DNA of 62,391 nt, from assembly GCA_035546775.1 (NCBI GenBank), contig DASZWD010000034.1, positions 1 to 62,391 of the forward strand, written 5' to 3'. The DNA comes from Acidimicrobiales bacterium. Its GTDB lineage: Bacteria > Actinomycetota > Acidimicrobiia > Acidimicrobiales > JACCXE01. Positions 34,126 to 43,290 of the stretch are shown here, piece after piece (position 1 is the first letter of the stretch; each line of letters opens with the position of its first letter). The notes beneath the pieces were generated by a model that did not search any database, was not told the DNA's origin, and was given only the letters and a program-made list of their open reading frames with translations. The translations under genes and the position numbers were made by a program.

Positions 34126-36188
34126 GCCGTCACCTCCGCCACGACCTCCGGTGCGGGCGTGTCCTCGACGTCGTCCCACGCCGTGGCGCGCGAGCGGATG
34201 AACCGGTTCATCGAGGCCAGGCCACCCGGGTTCACCATCATGATCACCAGCAGCAACGCGGCGGCGATGATCTCGGGCCAGAAGCTGATCGACGTCGCCT
34301 TGACGGCACCCTTGGTCAATTCGGGGTACAGCCCGAACAGCAGCGCGGCGATCACGGGGCCACCGAGCGAACCGATGCCGGCGACCACGGCGTAGGTCAG
34401 CCACGTGATCGAGAAGAACACGGATCCGTACTGTCCGCTGACGCCGCCGAGTTGGTACGCGAGCAACCCGCCGGCCAGCGCCGAGATGGCGCCCGACACC
34501 ACGAAGCCGGTGAGCTTCACCCGCACCGGGCGGATGCCGTAGGCGGCGGCGACGGTCTCGCTGTCGCGGATGGCGTAGAAGCTGCGCCCGACGCGGCTGA
34601 CCGAGATGCGCCACGCCACGAGGAAGGCCAACGCGGTGAGCCCGAGGATCAGGTAGTAGCGGGCGCCGTCGGAGTCGAGCCAGTGCGGCAGCACGACGCG
34701 GTTCGACGCGTCGAAGCGCGGCAGGATCGCCCGCTCCGCCGCGAGGCCGAAGGCGAGCGTCGCCACCGCGAGGTGCAGGCCGCGCAGGCGCAGCGCCGGC
34801 AGGCCGATGAGGATCGACACGGGGATGCTGAAGATCACGCCGCCGATCAGTGGCAACGGGAACGGCAGGTTGAGCGCATTGGCGCAGATGGCGACGCCGG
34901 CACCACCGACGGCGAGGAACGCGCCCTGCGCCACACTGATCTGGCCGAGCCAGCCGACGAGCACGACGAAGCTCAACACGATGAGCAGGTAGATGAGGGC
35001 GAAGTTCGCCGGCAACGTCCAGAACGACGGCAGCGGCAGCGCCGGGAACACGAGGGCGAACACGCCGAGGGCGACGGGGACACCGATGCCGATGACCTTG
35101 CCGAAGCGACCGATCACACCGGTCGTCGGCACGGCGGCGCGGAAGGCGCGGTAGGCCTCGACCGGGTCGATGAAACGCGCCAGACGCGAATCGGTTGCGC
35201 CGCTGCGCGACAGCAGACCCGAGTCCTCGTCATCGCGCAGGCCGCGGAAGATCCACTTGGGACGCGCGGCGAGCACGATGATGACGGCACCGAGGGTGAT
35301 GACTTCGGGGGCGCCCTGGAACAGCTTGGCGTTGTGGGCCAGCAGGTAGTGCCGGGCGATCTCCTCGACGATGCCGATGCCGAAGCCGGCGAACGCCGCG
35401 ATGGGGAAGCTGACGAGACCACCGACGATGGCCGCGGCGAAGCCCTTAATCGACAGCAGCGTCAGCAGGTTGGGGTTGGAGGACACCACGAGCGACGCCA
35501 GCGCGATGCCGGCGATGCCCGCGGCGATCGAGCCGCCGATCCACGACACGATCGCCAGGCGCTGTGACGACACGCCGAGCAGGCTGGCCACGTCGGGGTC
35601 GGTGGCCGCGGCGCGGATGGCGAGGCCGGTCGAGGTGAACCGGAAGAAGGCGAACGTCAGCAGCGCGAACGCGGCGACGATGCCGATGACGCCGATGCGC
35701 TCGTAGCTCACGTTGACGCCGGCGATAGCGAACGCCGGCGCGCGCGAGAAGATCGCGTTGTCGTTGCTGACGATGAGGTCGTTGGCGCCGAAGAGCTGCT
35801 GAGTGATCGCGGCGAGCAACAACCCGAGCCCGAGGGTGACGACGGTGAGCGTCACCGTCGACATGCGGGCGAAGGGCCGGATCACGAAGCGCTCGATCAC
35901 GAAGCCGAGCAACGCCGCCATGGTGAGGCTGACGGGCACGGCCGCCCAGAACCCGAGGTGCACCGTCGGGTGCCAGTTCACGTGCACGAACAGGGCGTTG
36001 AAGTGCAGCCCGTAGGTGCGACCGTTGACGAGGTCGTAGTGGAAGAACGCGACGAACGTCGCCATCCCGCCGTAGGCGAAGTTCGGAATACGCGTCGCCT
36101 TGTAGATGAGCACGAGGCCCATGGCGAGCAGCGCGTAGACCGCGCCGGTGACGAGGCCGCCGGGCAGCGTGGACAGAAACTGGGTCAT
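34122..36188 (-). CDS. fused LivH-LivM permease
   Basis: A 688-residue protein joining two permeases that are usually separate. Residues about 1-300 match LivH (GAVYALLAMGLVLIYKATRIPNFAYG). Residues about 390-660 match LivM (ALIYLLIVLSFVVLVGWLGQISVAQGAF, AVVAGIGSLGGPVIAALL). A cytoplasmic linker of about 60 residues with SGLLSRSGATDSRLARFIDP connects them. Fusion fixes the 1:1 stoichiometry of the channel. Both ends overlap neighbouring genes by 4 bases. Confidence 0.93.
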   Translation of the reverse strand: MTQFLSTLPGGLVTGAVYALLAMGLVLIYKATRIPNFAYGGMATFVAFFHYDLVNGRTYGLHFNALFVHVNWHPTVHLGFWAAVPVSLTMAALLGFVIERFVIRPFARMSTVTLTVVTLGLGLLLAAITQQLFGANDLIVSNDNAIFSRAPAFAIAGVNVSYERIGVIGIVAAFALLTFAFFRFTSTGLAIRAAATDPDVASLLGVSSQRLAIVSWIGGSIAAGIAGIALASLVVSSNPNLLTLLSIKGFAAAIVGGLVSFPIAAFAGFGIGIVEEIARHYLLAHNAKLFQGAPEVITLGAVIIVLAARPKWIFRGLRDDEDSGLLSRSGATDSRLARFIDPVEAYRAFRAAVPTTGVIGRFGKVIGIGVPVALGVFALVFPALPLPSFWTLPANFALIYLLIVLSFVVLVGWLGQISVAQGAFLAVGGAGVAICANALNLPFPLPLIGGVIFSIPVSILIGLPALRLRGLHLAVATLAFGLAAERAILPRFDASNRVVLPHWLDSDGARYYLILGLTALAFLVAWRISVSRVGRSFYAIRDSETVAAAYGIRPVRVKLTGFVVSGAISALAGGLLAYQLGGVSGQYGSVFFSITWLTYAVVAGIGSLGGPVIAALLFGLYPELTKGAVKATSISFWPEIIAAALLLVIMMVNPGGLASMNRFIRSRATAWDDVEDTPAPEVVAEVTA

Positions 36189-37537
36189 GAGGTGCGTCGC
36201 AGTCGGCTGAGGCCAAGGTGGGTGATGACGAGCCACGCCACCGCGCACACGACGAGCAGCGTCGTGCGGGTCACGCCGTCGAGCGGGGTGACGGCGACGA
36301 AGCGCGCCTGCTTGGCGAGTGTGGATGCCGGCCGGTGCTTGGTCGGCGCCGTCGGCGTTTCGGGTGCGAGGGCGACGGGCGTGTCGGGCGTCGGCGCCAC
36401 GGCGACGTCGAGGCTCGGCAGGGCGCCCACGGACTGGTCGCCGTTGGTGAGGTCGCCGAGACCAAAGCCGCCCGGATCCGCGGTCGCGCTGGCGGCCGAG
36501 TAGGCGAAGCCGACGACGACCTGCACACGCTCAGGCGTGAACTCCTTCGGCGTGACGTTCTGGGGCAGGTCGCACACCACGAGCAGCCCGGCGCGCATCG
36601 ACGCGGCGAACGTGCCGTCTTCGGCCAGGCCCGTCTTGGGCGTCGGCCGGGCGAAGAGGTAGCCCTGCGGGTAGCGGCCGGGGTTGTCGATGACGTCGAT
36701 GCGGCACCCCGACGCGACGAGCGCCGTGTTGGCCTGATCGATGACGGCCTGACCGGCGTTGCCGAACAGCGGCACCTGCTGCGAGCCGGCGACGAGTTGG
36801 TCATCGGCGATCGAGAACCGCACGCCGGCCACGCGCACGTCGTGCACGCTGACGCGCGTGCTGGTCGCCGCGCCCCCCTTCTGCCCCGTCACGCTCGACG
36901 CGCTCGAGATGTCGACGCCGCCGATGGTCACGACGCCGCCGGCGATCGAGATGTTCGACGCGTGCGCCGAGGTGTCGGACTTGTCGGCGCCCTTCTCGGT
37001 GCGCATGAACGACGTCGACTCGAGGTTGTCCGCTGACACGCCGACGCCGGCGTAGTGGTCGACGCTGCCGTCGAGCTGGCTCCGCGGCCCGGCGTTGCAC
37101 TCGGCCGTGGCGTGCGATACCGGCGGCACCGCCTTGGTCTCGTCGCGCGTGTCGGTCGGGAAACCGAAGGCGACGTCGACGAGATCGCCGGGATAGAAGC
37201 ACTCCGCCTGGGGCAGGCGGTTGTACTTCTTGGGGTCGCTGATCTCGTGGTTCGGGTTGACGTACTCGCCGGCGACCACCGCGTCGAAGTGCGTCGGCGC
37301 GCCGGCGACGCCCTTGGCGTTCTCCCCCGCGCTGGTGCGCCGCGTCTCGCCCACGGTGTGCGGGATCGTGCCGGGACCCGCGGGGAGCGGGATGTCGTAC
37401 TCGACGCGCAGCGCGTAGCTCTCGGCTTCGGCGGTGACGAGACCGTCGAGGCCGTCGGCCGAACTCACCGACGACACCAGTGGCACGATCATCATGCCGA
37501 GTAGCAGCGCGACGAGACCGAGGGCGAGGCGTTTCAT
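36185..37537 (-). CDS. exported protein with C-terminal membrane anchor, ABC-operon accessory (450 aa)
   Basis: The protein starts with a signal peptide (MKRLALGLVALLLGMMIVPLV) and ends with a single helix (LLVVCAVAWLVITHLG) and LRRTS, so about 390 residues face outward. The ectodomain is beta-rich with a repeated Val/Ser pattern (VTIGGVDISSASSV, VSVHDVRVAGVRFSI), four Cys and a Pro/Ala-rich stalk before the anchor. I recognise no domain. The ATG at 37537 follows the previous stop by 4 bases; a GTG at 37549 is possible. Its overlap with the permease gene argues that it works with the importer, perhaps as an outer scaffold or solute-delivery factor (inference). Confidence 0.8.
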   Translation of the reverse strand: MKRLALGLVALLLGMMIVPLVSSVSSADGLDGLVTAEAESYALRVEYDIPLPAGPGTIPHTVGETRRTSAGENAKGVAGAPTHFDAVVAGEYVNPNHEISDPKKYNRLPQAECFYPGDLVDVAFGFPTDTRDETKAVPPVSHATAECNAGPRSQLDGSVDHYAGVGVSADNLESTSFMRTEKGADKSDTSAHASNISIAGGVVTIGGVDISSASSVTGQKGGAATSTRVSVHDVRVAGVRFSIADDQLVAGSQQVPLFGNAGQAVIDQANTALVASGCRIDVIDNPGRYPQGYLFARPTPKTGLAEDGTFAASMRAGLLVVCDLPQNVTPKEFTPERVQVVVGFAYSAASATADPGGFGLGDLTNGDQSVGALPSLDVAVAPTPDTPVALAPETPTAPTKHRPASTLAKQARFVAVTPLDGVTRTTLLVVCAVAWLVITHLGLSRLRRTS

Positions 37538-37541
37538 CCCG

Positions 37542-38555
37542 CTATTCACCGGCCGCCACCTCCACGAACACTTCGGACGGCTTGAGCCCGTTGCAGGCGC
37601 CCCGCACGTAGCCGAAGCCGGCGGCGATGAACACCAGCACGCCGGCGAAGGCGCCGCGGGCAACGATGACGGCGGCGAGCGCCGGATGCGACGGCAAGAC
37701 GAACACGATCAGCTTCGACAGCAGCACGCCGACGAAGGTGGCGTAGACCATGAACTGCAGACCGATGGGCGAACGTGACGGCACCGTCTGCGCGTCGGGA
37801 TCGTCGAGATGCACGCGCCCAGTGGCGAAGTCGAAGGCGCCCATCGAGCGCGTGATGCCACCGAAGATCGTCGTCATCAGCACGGCGACCAGCAGGGCAT
37901 CGGCGAAGCCGGTCGAGGACGTCAGCTTCTCGGCGCTGTAGGCGTGGAACAGCAGCCACGCCACGCCACCGTTGACGAGGGCTTGCGACAGGGCGAACGG
38001 AACCGCCACGTGCAGCCACGCCCGGCGGCGCAGGGAGACGGACTCGGTTGCCGTCGCGGCCGCCGACGCGTACCCGCGCCGGCGCGCCGCACCGTTGACG
38101 GCCACGACGCTGACTCCGGCCAGCGCGGTCAGCGACACGAACACGATCGGGAACTTCGCCACGCGACCGTTGAGCACGGCGGCGACGAGTCCGGCGCCGG
38201 CGCCCGCCCACGCGGCCGCGCCGAGCGCCCACAGCAGGGTCGTGCGCCAGAGCGTCGCGGTGGCAAACGGGTCGCTCGACGACGGCTCGATCGACTCGTC
38301 GGGTGTGACCGCCCGCGTGAGGGAATCGAACGCGCCGCCGTAGAGGTTCGCCGTCCACCCGATGACCGTCGCCGTGGCGGCGGCGACGACCACCATGGCG
38401 GCGACGACGCCAGCGGACAGCACGTGGCCCGCCGCCCGCGAGGTCGCCAGCGCGGCGAACAACGCGAACGTGACGACCTGCTGCACGCCGGTGGAGACGT
38501 AGCCGGAGCGCATCGCCTGGGTGAAGGTGGGCTTGGGAGCAGTTGTGGTCGCCAT
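37542..38555 (-). CDS. polytopic membrane protein, ABC-operon accessory (337 aa)
   Basis: A 337-residue protein with about eight hydrophobic helices. Short polar loops carry GRVHLDDPDAQTVPSRSPIG and a C-terminal GFGYVRGACNGLKPSEVF. It is not a known permease family to me. It lies between the solute-binding protein gene and the exported protein gene, 4 bases from each, and so belongs to the importer operon. It might be an additional channel, a sensor or an envelope adaptor; none is proven. Confidence 0.75.
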   Translation of the reverse strand: MATTTAPKPTFTQAMRSGYVSTGVQQVVTFALFAALATSRAAGHVLSAGVVAAMVVVAAATATVIGWTANLYGGAFDSLTRAVTPDESIEPSSSDPFATATLWRTTLLWALGAAAWAGAGAGLVAAVLNGRVAKFPIVFVSLTALAGVSVVAVNGAARRRGYASAAATATESVSLRRRAWLHVAVPFALSQALVNGGVAWLLFHAYSAEKLTSSTGFADALLVAVLMTTIFGGITRSMGAFDFATGRVHLDDPDAQTVPSRSPIGLQFMVYATFVGVLLSKLIVFVLPSHPALAAVIVARGAFAGVLVFIAAGFGYVRGACNGLKPSEVFVEVAAGE

Positions 38556-38559
38556 CAGC

Positions 38560-40002
38560 TCAGCCCTTCACGAAGATGTCGCAGCCGGCGTACTGGGGCG
38601 GCGGCGTCTCGCCGGGCGGCACGGGTACCGTTTGCATCTGCGGCGTGATCTGCGTCCACTTCAGCGCGCCGTTGTGCTTCTGGATCTGGATGACGTAGCC
38701 GCCGCGCAACGCGTCGTGACAGTTCGGACGCCACGTCCACGACGGCTGGTTCGGATCCGACGTGAGGCCCGGCTGCCAGTTGGTGAACGTGTTGAGCACG
38801 TCCTTGAGCCGCGCCCGCGTGATGTTGTCGCCCAGCTTGGCGATCGAGTCGCGCATCAACAGCGCGGATACGAAGTAGCTCATCGTGACCGAGCTGTAGG
38901 TGTCGGTCTTCGGCGAGATGTCGTGGACGGCCTTGATGTAGTCGGGGTTGTCGTACAGCGCGCCGAACGTGTCGAAGGCGTACATGCCCTCGGAGTAGTC
39001 GCCGAGCGCCTGGTGGATCACGGGCACGCCGATGAGGTAGCCGCCCCAACCCTTGGGCGGCTTGTAGCTCTGCAGCTGGGCTTCGACGCCGCAGTTGATG
39101 ACGGTCGACGCGTCCACCTCGAAGTCGATGAAGTCGACGTTGGCGTTCTTGGCGGCGCTGATGGCGTCGGAACAGCTGGTCTGGCCCGCCGAGAACGGCG
39201 ACAGCACCGGGGTGGCGACGCCGTAGCCCTGCCAGTCCTTGGCCACCGCGTCGGCGTAGGCCTTGGAGTAGTTGGCGGCGCCGGCGTCGAGATACAGGAT
39301 CGCCACCTTCTTCACGCCGAGCGTCTTGGCGCCGAAGTTGGCGAGCCAGAACGACGCCAGGCGCTGCGGCGCGCCGACGGGGAACCAGAACGGGTTGGTG
39401 AACTCGGCTTCCTGCTGGCCGAGGTGGAATACCGGGATGCCCTGCTGCGCCACGTACTGCCCGGCGATGTCGCCGTAGACCATCGAGAGGGCGAACACCT
39501 TGTCGATCTCGACCAGCCGCTTGGTGTTCGCCAGCTGCTTGGCGGGGTCGGCACCGTCGTCGTAGATCTTGAGCACGAGCTTGCGGCCGTTGATCCCGCC
39601 GTGCTGGTTGACGTAGTTGACGCCCGCCGCGAATCCAACGGCGATCTGCTCGCCGTAGACCGCCGCGGGACCCGACGTGAACGTCGAGCCGCCGATGCGG
39701 ATCTCGGTGTCGGTGACGCCCTGGTCGTAGATCGCGTGGGGATGCGCCACCGCCGCGCCGGTGCCGCCGGCGGCCTTGGCCGCGCCGCCCGTCGCCGCGC
39801 CGGACGACGCCTGCAGGTCGCCGAGGGCGATGCCGCTCGAGCTCGCTCCGTCGGCACCGGCGGTGGTGCGGGTGCCCGATCTCGTCGCCGCGACCGGGAT
39901 CGTGTTGCTCCCCGTCGAGGTCGCGACCGCGAGCGTCAGCAGCAGCGCGGCGAGCGCGACGACGTAGCCGATGAGGCGCGATTGCGGACGAGGTGCGGCC
40001 AT
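38560..40002 (-). CDS. ABC transporter substrate-binding protein (Liv type)
   Basis: A 480-residue periplasmic-binding-protein type I. An N-terminal signal helix (LIGYVVALAALLLTLAVATS) and an Ala/Gly/Ser-rich spacer precede the domain that starts GVTDTEIRIGGSTFTSGPAA. GINGRKLVLKIYDDGADP follows, and two lobes end in GCDIFVKG. No lipobox Cys is visible, so anchoring is by the uncleaved helix or not at all. The ATG at 40002 is selected because a MAAPRP start fits the signal sequence. Its promoter carries the TetR-type palindrome 17 bases upstream. It is the first gene of the operon. Confidence 0.9.
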   Translation of the reverse strand: MAAPRPQSRLIGYVVALAALLLTLAVATSTGSNTIPVAATRSGTRTTAGADGASSSGIALGDLQASSGAATGGAAKAAGGTGAAVAHPHAIYDQGVTDTEIRIGGSTFTSGPAAVYGEQIAVGFAAGVNYVNQHGGINGRKLVLKIYDDGADPAKQLANTKRLVEIDKVFALSMVYGDIAGQYVAQQGIPVFHLGQQEAEFTNPFWFPVGAPQRLASFWLANFGAKTLGVKKVAILYLDAGAANYSKAYADAVAKDWQGYGVATPVLSPFSAGQTSCSDAISAAKNANVDFIDFEVDASTVINCGVEAQLQSYKPPKGWGGYLIGVPVIHQALGDYSEGMYAFDTFGALYDNPDYIKAVHDISPKTDTYSSVTMSYFVSALLMRDSIAKLGDNITRARLKDVLNTFTNWQPGLTSDPNQPSWTWRPNCHDALRGGYVIQIQKHNGALKWTQITPQMQTVPVPPGETPPPQYAGCDIFVKG

Positions 40003-40018
40003 GCGGAGAGGTTCCCCC

Positions 40019-40042
40019 AAACCTGAGGCGGATGTCAGGTTT
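40019..40042. promoter_or_regulatory. TetR-type operator upstream of the ABC importer operon
   Basis: AAACCTGA (40019-40026), an 8-base spacer and TCAGGTTT (40035-40042) match the operator at 31139. On the minus strand the box is preceded by TGGTAAAAC, a plausible extended -10, so a bound repressor would block initiation. It is 17 bases from the ATG of the binding-protein gene. Confidence 0.75.
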
Positions 40043-40069
40043 TACCAGACAGCGCTGCCATTCTTGGTA

Positions 40070-41023
40070 TCAGGAAGCGGTCGTCCTCGCTAGGGCTTCG
40101 TTGCGAAAACGGTTGATGCGTCGCGAGGATCCCGCCCCGGGGTGATAGCTCTCCGACGCGTGGAACGCGCCGGGTGTCACCAATAGTTCGGTTGCCACGC
40201 CCGCCTGCAACAGCTTCTGCGCGTACTCGATGTCCTCGTCGCGGAAAGCGTCCAGTTCGCCCACATCGATGAAGGTCGGCGGCAACCCCCGCAATTCGTC
40301 CACCGTTGCCCGCGCCGGCGCGGCGTAGATCGGCACGTCGTCGGTGCCGTAACGGTCGCCGAGGTACGCCGACCACCCGAACCGGTTGGCGTCGCGATGC
40401 CACACCTTCGAATAGGTGATCTCCTGGTTCGAGGGCGTGACGTCGCGGTCGTCGATCATCGGATAGAAGAGCACCTGGCCGGCGACGGCGACCTCATCGC
40501 GGTCGCGGGCGAGCAGGCACGTGCCCGCTGCCAGCCCTCCCCCGGCGCTGGCGCCGACCACGGTGATCGACGCCCGGTCGACCCCGAGGTCCGCGGCGTT
40601 GCGCCACAGCCAGAGCAGGCCGGTGTAGCAGTCCTCGACCGGCGTCGGGTAGGGATGCTCGGGCGCGAGGCGGTACTCCACGGACACGACGAGCGCACCG
40701 AAGCGCTCGGCCCAGACCTTGCACACGTAGTCCTGCTCGTCGTACGCGCCGAGGACCATGCCGCCTCCGTGAATCCAGTAGATCGCCGGCGACGGGCCGG
40801 TGCGGCCGTCGTGCTCGTAGATGCGCACGAGCACGTCGTCGCTGACCTGCGTGTCGCGATGTGAGACGCCCGGGACGTCGGGCAGCGTCGCGGCCACCTG
40901 GGCGCGGGTCTCGGCAAACGCCTTGCGGATGACGTCGATACCGACGGAGAAGTCGAGGACGCGATCCGGGAAGCTCTCGAGCATCACTCGCAGTTCCGGG
41001 TCGACGCGGTCGATGAAGTCCAT
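40070..41023 (-). CDS. alpha/beta-hydrolase, hormone-sensitive-lipase family esterase
   Basis: A 317-residue HSL-family esterase: oxyanion IHGGGM (about residue 84), nucleophile elbow GASAGGG (about 158), catalytic Asp in VGELDAFRDED and His in PGAFHASE. The YRLAPEHPYPTPVED segment is typical. It lies 24 bases after the SDR gene in the same direction, in a set that resembles the mycobacterial mymA locus, where LipR has this place. Confidence 0.92.
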   Translation of the reverse strand: MDFIDRVDPELRVMLESFPDRVLDFSVGIDVIRKAFAETRAQVAATLPDVPGVSHRDTQVSDDVLVRIYEHDGRTGPSPAIYWIHGGGMVLGAYDEQDYVCKVWAERFGALVVSVEYRLAPEHPYPTPVEDCYTGLLWLWRNAADLGVDRASITVVGASAGGGLAAGTCLLARDRDEVAVAGQVLFYPMIDDRDVTPSNQEITYSKVWHRDANRFGWSAYLGDRYGTDDVPIYAAPARATVDELRGLPPTFIDVGELDAFRDEDIEYAQKLLQAGVATELLVTPGAFHASESYHPGAGSSRRINRFRNEALARTTAS

Positions 41024-41047
41024 GAATCCAGCATGGCCGACGCGCCG

Positions 41048-41848
41048 TCAGCGACGACGGGCGTTGCCGAAGGAGATGAGGCGGTGCAGGAACGAGCCGG
41101 GCAGGCGCGAGAGGAAGTCGATGACGTTGGCGTCGGGACCGATCAGGGCGCGTCGGCGGTTGGCCTTGACCGCGGCGAGGATCTCGCGCGCCGCCTTGTC
41201 GGGTGTCGTCAGCGCGATGCGATCGAAGTTCGCGGCGAGGCTGCGGTCGCCGCGCATGTTGCGGGCGATGTTGGTCTTGATGCCGCCGGGGTGCACCGTG
41301 GTCGACGACACGCCGCACTTCTCGGCGTCGAGCTCGATGCGCAGTGCGTCGGTGAAGCCGCGCACCGCGAACTTCGCGGCGTTGTACGCCGACTGCGACG
41401 GGATCGACACGAGCCCGAACACGCTCGAGATGTTGACGACGTGGCCGTCGCCCGTCGCTTTGAGATGGGGCAGGAACGCCTGGGTGCCGTGGACGACGCC
41501 CCAGAAGTTGATGTCCATCAACCAGCGGAAGTCCTCGATCGACATCTCGGCGATATCGGCGGCCAGCGCCACGCCGGCGTTGTTGAAGATCAGGTTGACC
41601 TTGCCGTGCTCGGCCACGACCTGATCGGCCCAGGCGAACACGGCGGCGCGGTCGGCGACGTCGACGCGCGCCGACGTGACCTTGACGCCGCGGCCTTCGC
41701 ACGCCGCGACGGTCTCGGCGAGGCCGACCTCGTTCACGTCGCTCAGCGCCAGCGCGCACCCGTCGGCCGCCAGGTTGACGGCGAGGGCGCGCCCGATGCC
41801 GCTGCCGGCGCCCGTGATCGCTGCGACTTTTCCGGCGAAGGTTTTCAT
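41048..41848 (-). CDS. short-chain dehydrogenase/reductase (SadH-like)
   Basis: A 266-residue classical SDR with TGAGSGIG (about residue 13), NNAGVA (about 91), a catalytic Ser in NISSVFG and YNAAK as the YxxxK motif, then HPGGIKTNIARNM. The C-terminal part after about residue 220 carries RRRALIGPDANVIDFLSRLPG, typical of the SadH group associated with envelope lipid loci. The ATG at 41848 overlaps the BVMO gene's end by 4 bases. Confidence 0.92.
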   Translation of the reverse strand: MKTFAGKVAAITGAGSGIGRALAVNLAADGCALALSDVNEVGLAETVAACEGRGVKVTSARVDVADRAAVFAWADQVVAEHGKVNLIFNNAGVALAADIAEMSIEDFRWLMDINFWGVVHGTQAFLPHLKATGDGHVVNISSVFGLVSIPSQSAYNAAKFAVRGFTDALRIELDAEKCGVSSTTVHPGGIKTNIARNMRGDRSLAANFDRIALTTPDKAAREILAAVKANRRRALIGPDANVIDFLSRLPGSFLHRLISFGNARRR

Positions 41849-43290
41849 GCGAACACCATTTCTTCGTCGACGATCGGCTTCATCTTCATCGCGCGGTAGT
41901 CGGCGACGTAGCTGTGCTTCACCTGCCACGGGAACGACGCTCCCTGCCGCGGCAGGCGGTCGGCGGCGCGGTTGATGTAGCCGGAGTTGAGCCCGAAGAC
42001 GCTCGACGTGCTCTGCCCCGCGTCCGACGCCTCGGGCGTGCAACTCGTGAGACCTTCGTGGTGGAGGTGGTTGAGCAGCCGCGTCACGTAGTCGCACGTG
42101 AGGTCGCACTTGAGCGTCCACGACGCGTTCGAATAGCCGATGGCGAAGGCGAGGTTCGGCACGCCCTCGAGCATCATGCCCTTGTAGGTGAGCTTGTCGT
42201 GCGGGTGTACTTCGTCGCCGTCGACCGACAGGCGGACACCGCCGAGGAAGAGCAAGTCGAGGCCGGTCGCCGTCACGATGATGTCGGCGTCGAGGTGCTC
42301 ACCGCTGTCGAGCGTGATGCCCGTCTCGTCGAAGGTGGCGATGGTGTCGGTGACGACGCTCGCCTTACCGGCGCTGATCGCCTTGAACAGATCGCCGTTG
42401 GGCACGACGCACAGGCGCTGGTCCCACGGGTTGTAGCGCGGCGTGAAGTGGCGCTCGACGTCGTAGCCCGCCGGCAGCTGACGCTTCACCTGGCGCACGA
42501 TGATGCCCTTGACCAAGTCCGGCCAGCGCTTGCTGGCGAAATACGACGCCTGGGTCGTGAGCGCCTTGATCCAACGGATGATGGGCGAGCTCAGCGACGA
42601 CGGCAGCGTGCGGCGCAGCGCGTTGGCCAGCGGGTCCTTCGCCGGCAGCGACACGACGTAGGTAGGCGAGCGCTGCAGCATCGTGACGTGCGCCGCCTTG
42701 TCGGTGAGCGACGGGATGAGCGTGACCGCGGTGGCACCGCTGCCGATCACGACGATCTTCTTGCCGGTGTAGTCGAGGTCTTCGGGCCAGTGCTGCGGGT
42801 GGATGACGGTGCCGGTGAACCGGTCGCGGCCGGGGAAGTCCGGCGTGTAACCGTCGTCGTAGCGGTAGTAACCCGTGCAGCTGAACACGAAGCTCGCGGT
42901 CAACTCGAACGTCTCGTTCGTGTCAGCGCGGTGCGCCTTCACGCGCCAGTGACCGTCGGCGCTCGACCAGTCGGCGGCGACGATCTTGTGGTTGAAGCGG
43001 ATGTGCTTGTCCACGCCCGTCTCGCGCGCCGTGTCCTCGATGTAGCGCAGGATCGACGGGCCATCGGCGATCGACTTCTCACCGTCCCAGGGGCGGAACG
43101 AGTAGCCGAGGGTGAACATGTCGGAGTCCGAGCGGATGCCGGGATAGCGGAAGAGATCCCACGTGCCGCCGATGGCGTCGCGCGCTTCGAAGACCGCGTA
43201 GTTCGCCCACGGGCACTTGTCCTGCAAGTAGGCGCCGGCGCCGACGCCGGACAGGCCGGCGCCGATCACCAGGACGTCGAGGTGTTCCAC
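41845..43290 (-). CDS. FAD-containing Baeyer-Villiger monooxygenase (EthA/MymA-like)
   Basis: A 481-residue monooxygenase. FAD-binding VIGAGLSGVGAGAYL lies at residue 7; GGTWDLFRYPGIRSDSDM; the BVMO fingerprint FTGTVIHPQHWPED lies at about 158; and NADPH-binding VIGSGATAVTLIPSL at about 176. The short N terminus and the DLFRYPGIRSDS form are those of EthA/MymA rather than cyclohexanone-type enzymes. It is the second gene of the divergent TetR-controlled unit. It probably oxidises a ketone or a sulfur compound. Confidence 0.94.
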   Translation of the reverse strand: MEHLDVLVIGAGLSGVGAGAYLQDKCPWANYAVFEARDAIGGTWDLFRYPGIRSDSDMFTLGYSFRPWDGEKSIADGPSILRYIEDTARETGVDKHIRFNHKIVAADWSSADGHWRVKAHRADTNETFELTASFVFSCTGYYRYDDGYTPDFPGRDRFTGTVIHPQHWPEDLDYTGKKIVVIGSGATAVTLIPSLTDKAAHVTMLQRSPTYVVSLPAKDPLANALRRTLPSSLSSPIIRWIKALTTQASYFASKRWPDLVKGIIVRQVKRQLPAGYDVERHFTPRYNPWDQRLCVVPNGDLFKAISAGKASVVTDTIATFDETGITLDSGEHLDADIIVTATGLDLLFLGGVRLSVDGDEVHPHDKLTYKGMMLEGVPNLAFAIGYSNASWTLKCDLTCDYVTRLLNHLHHEGLTSCTPEASDAGQSTSSVFGLNSGYINRAADRLPRQGASFPWQVKHSYVADYRAMKMKPIVDEEMVFA

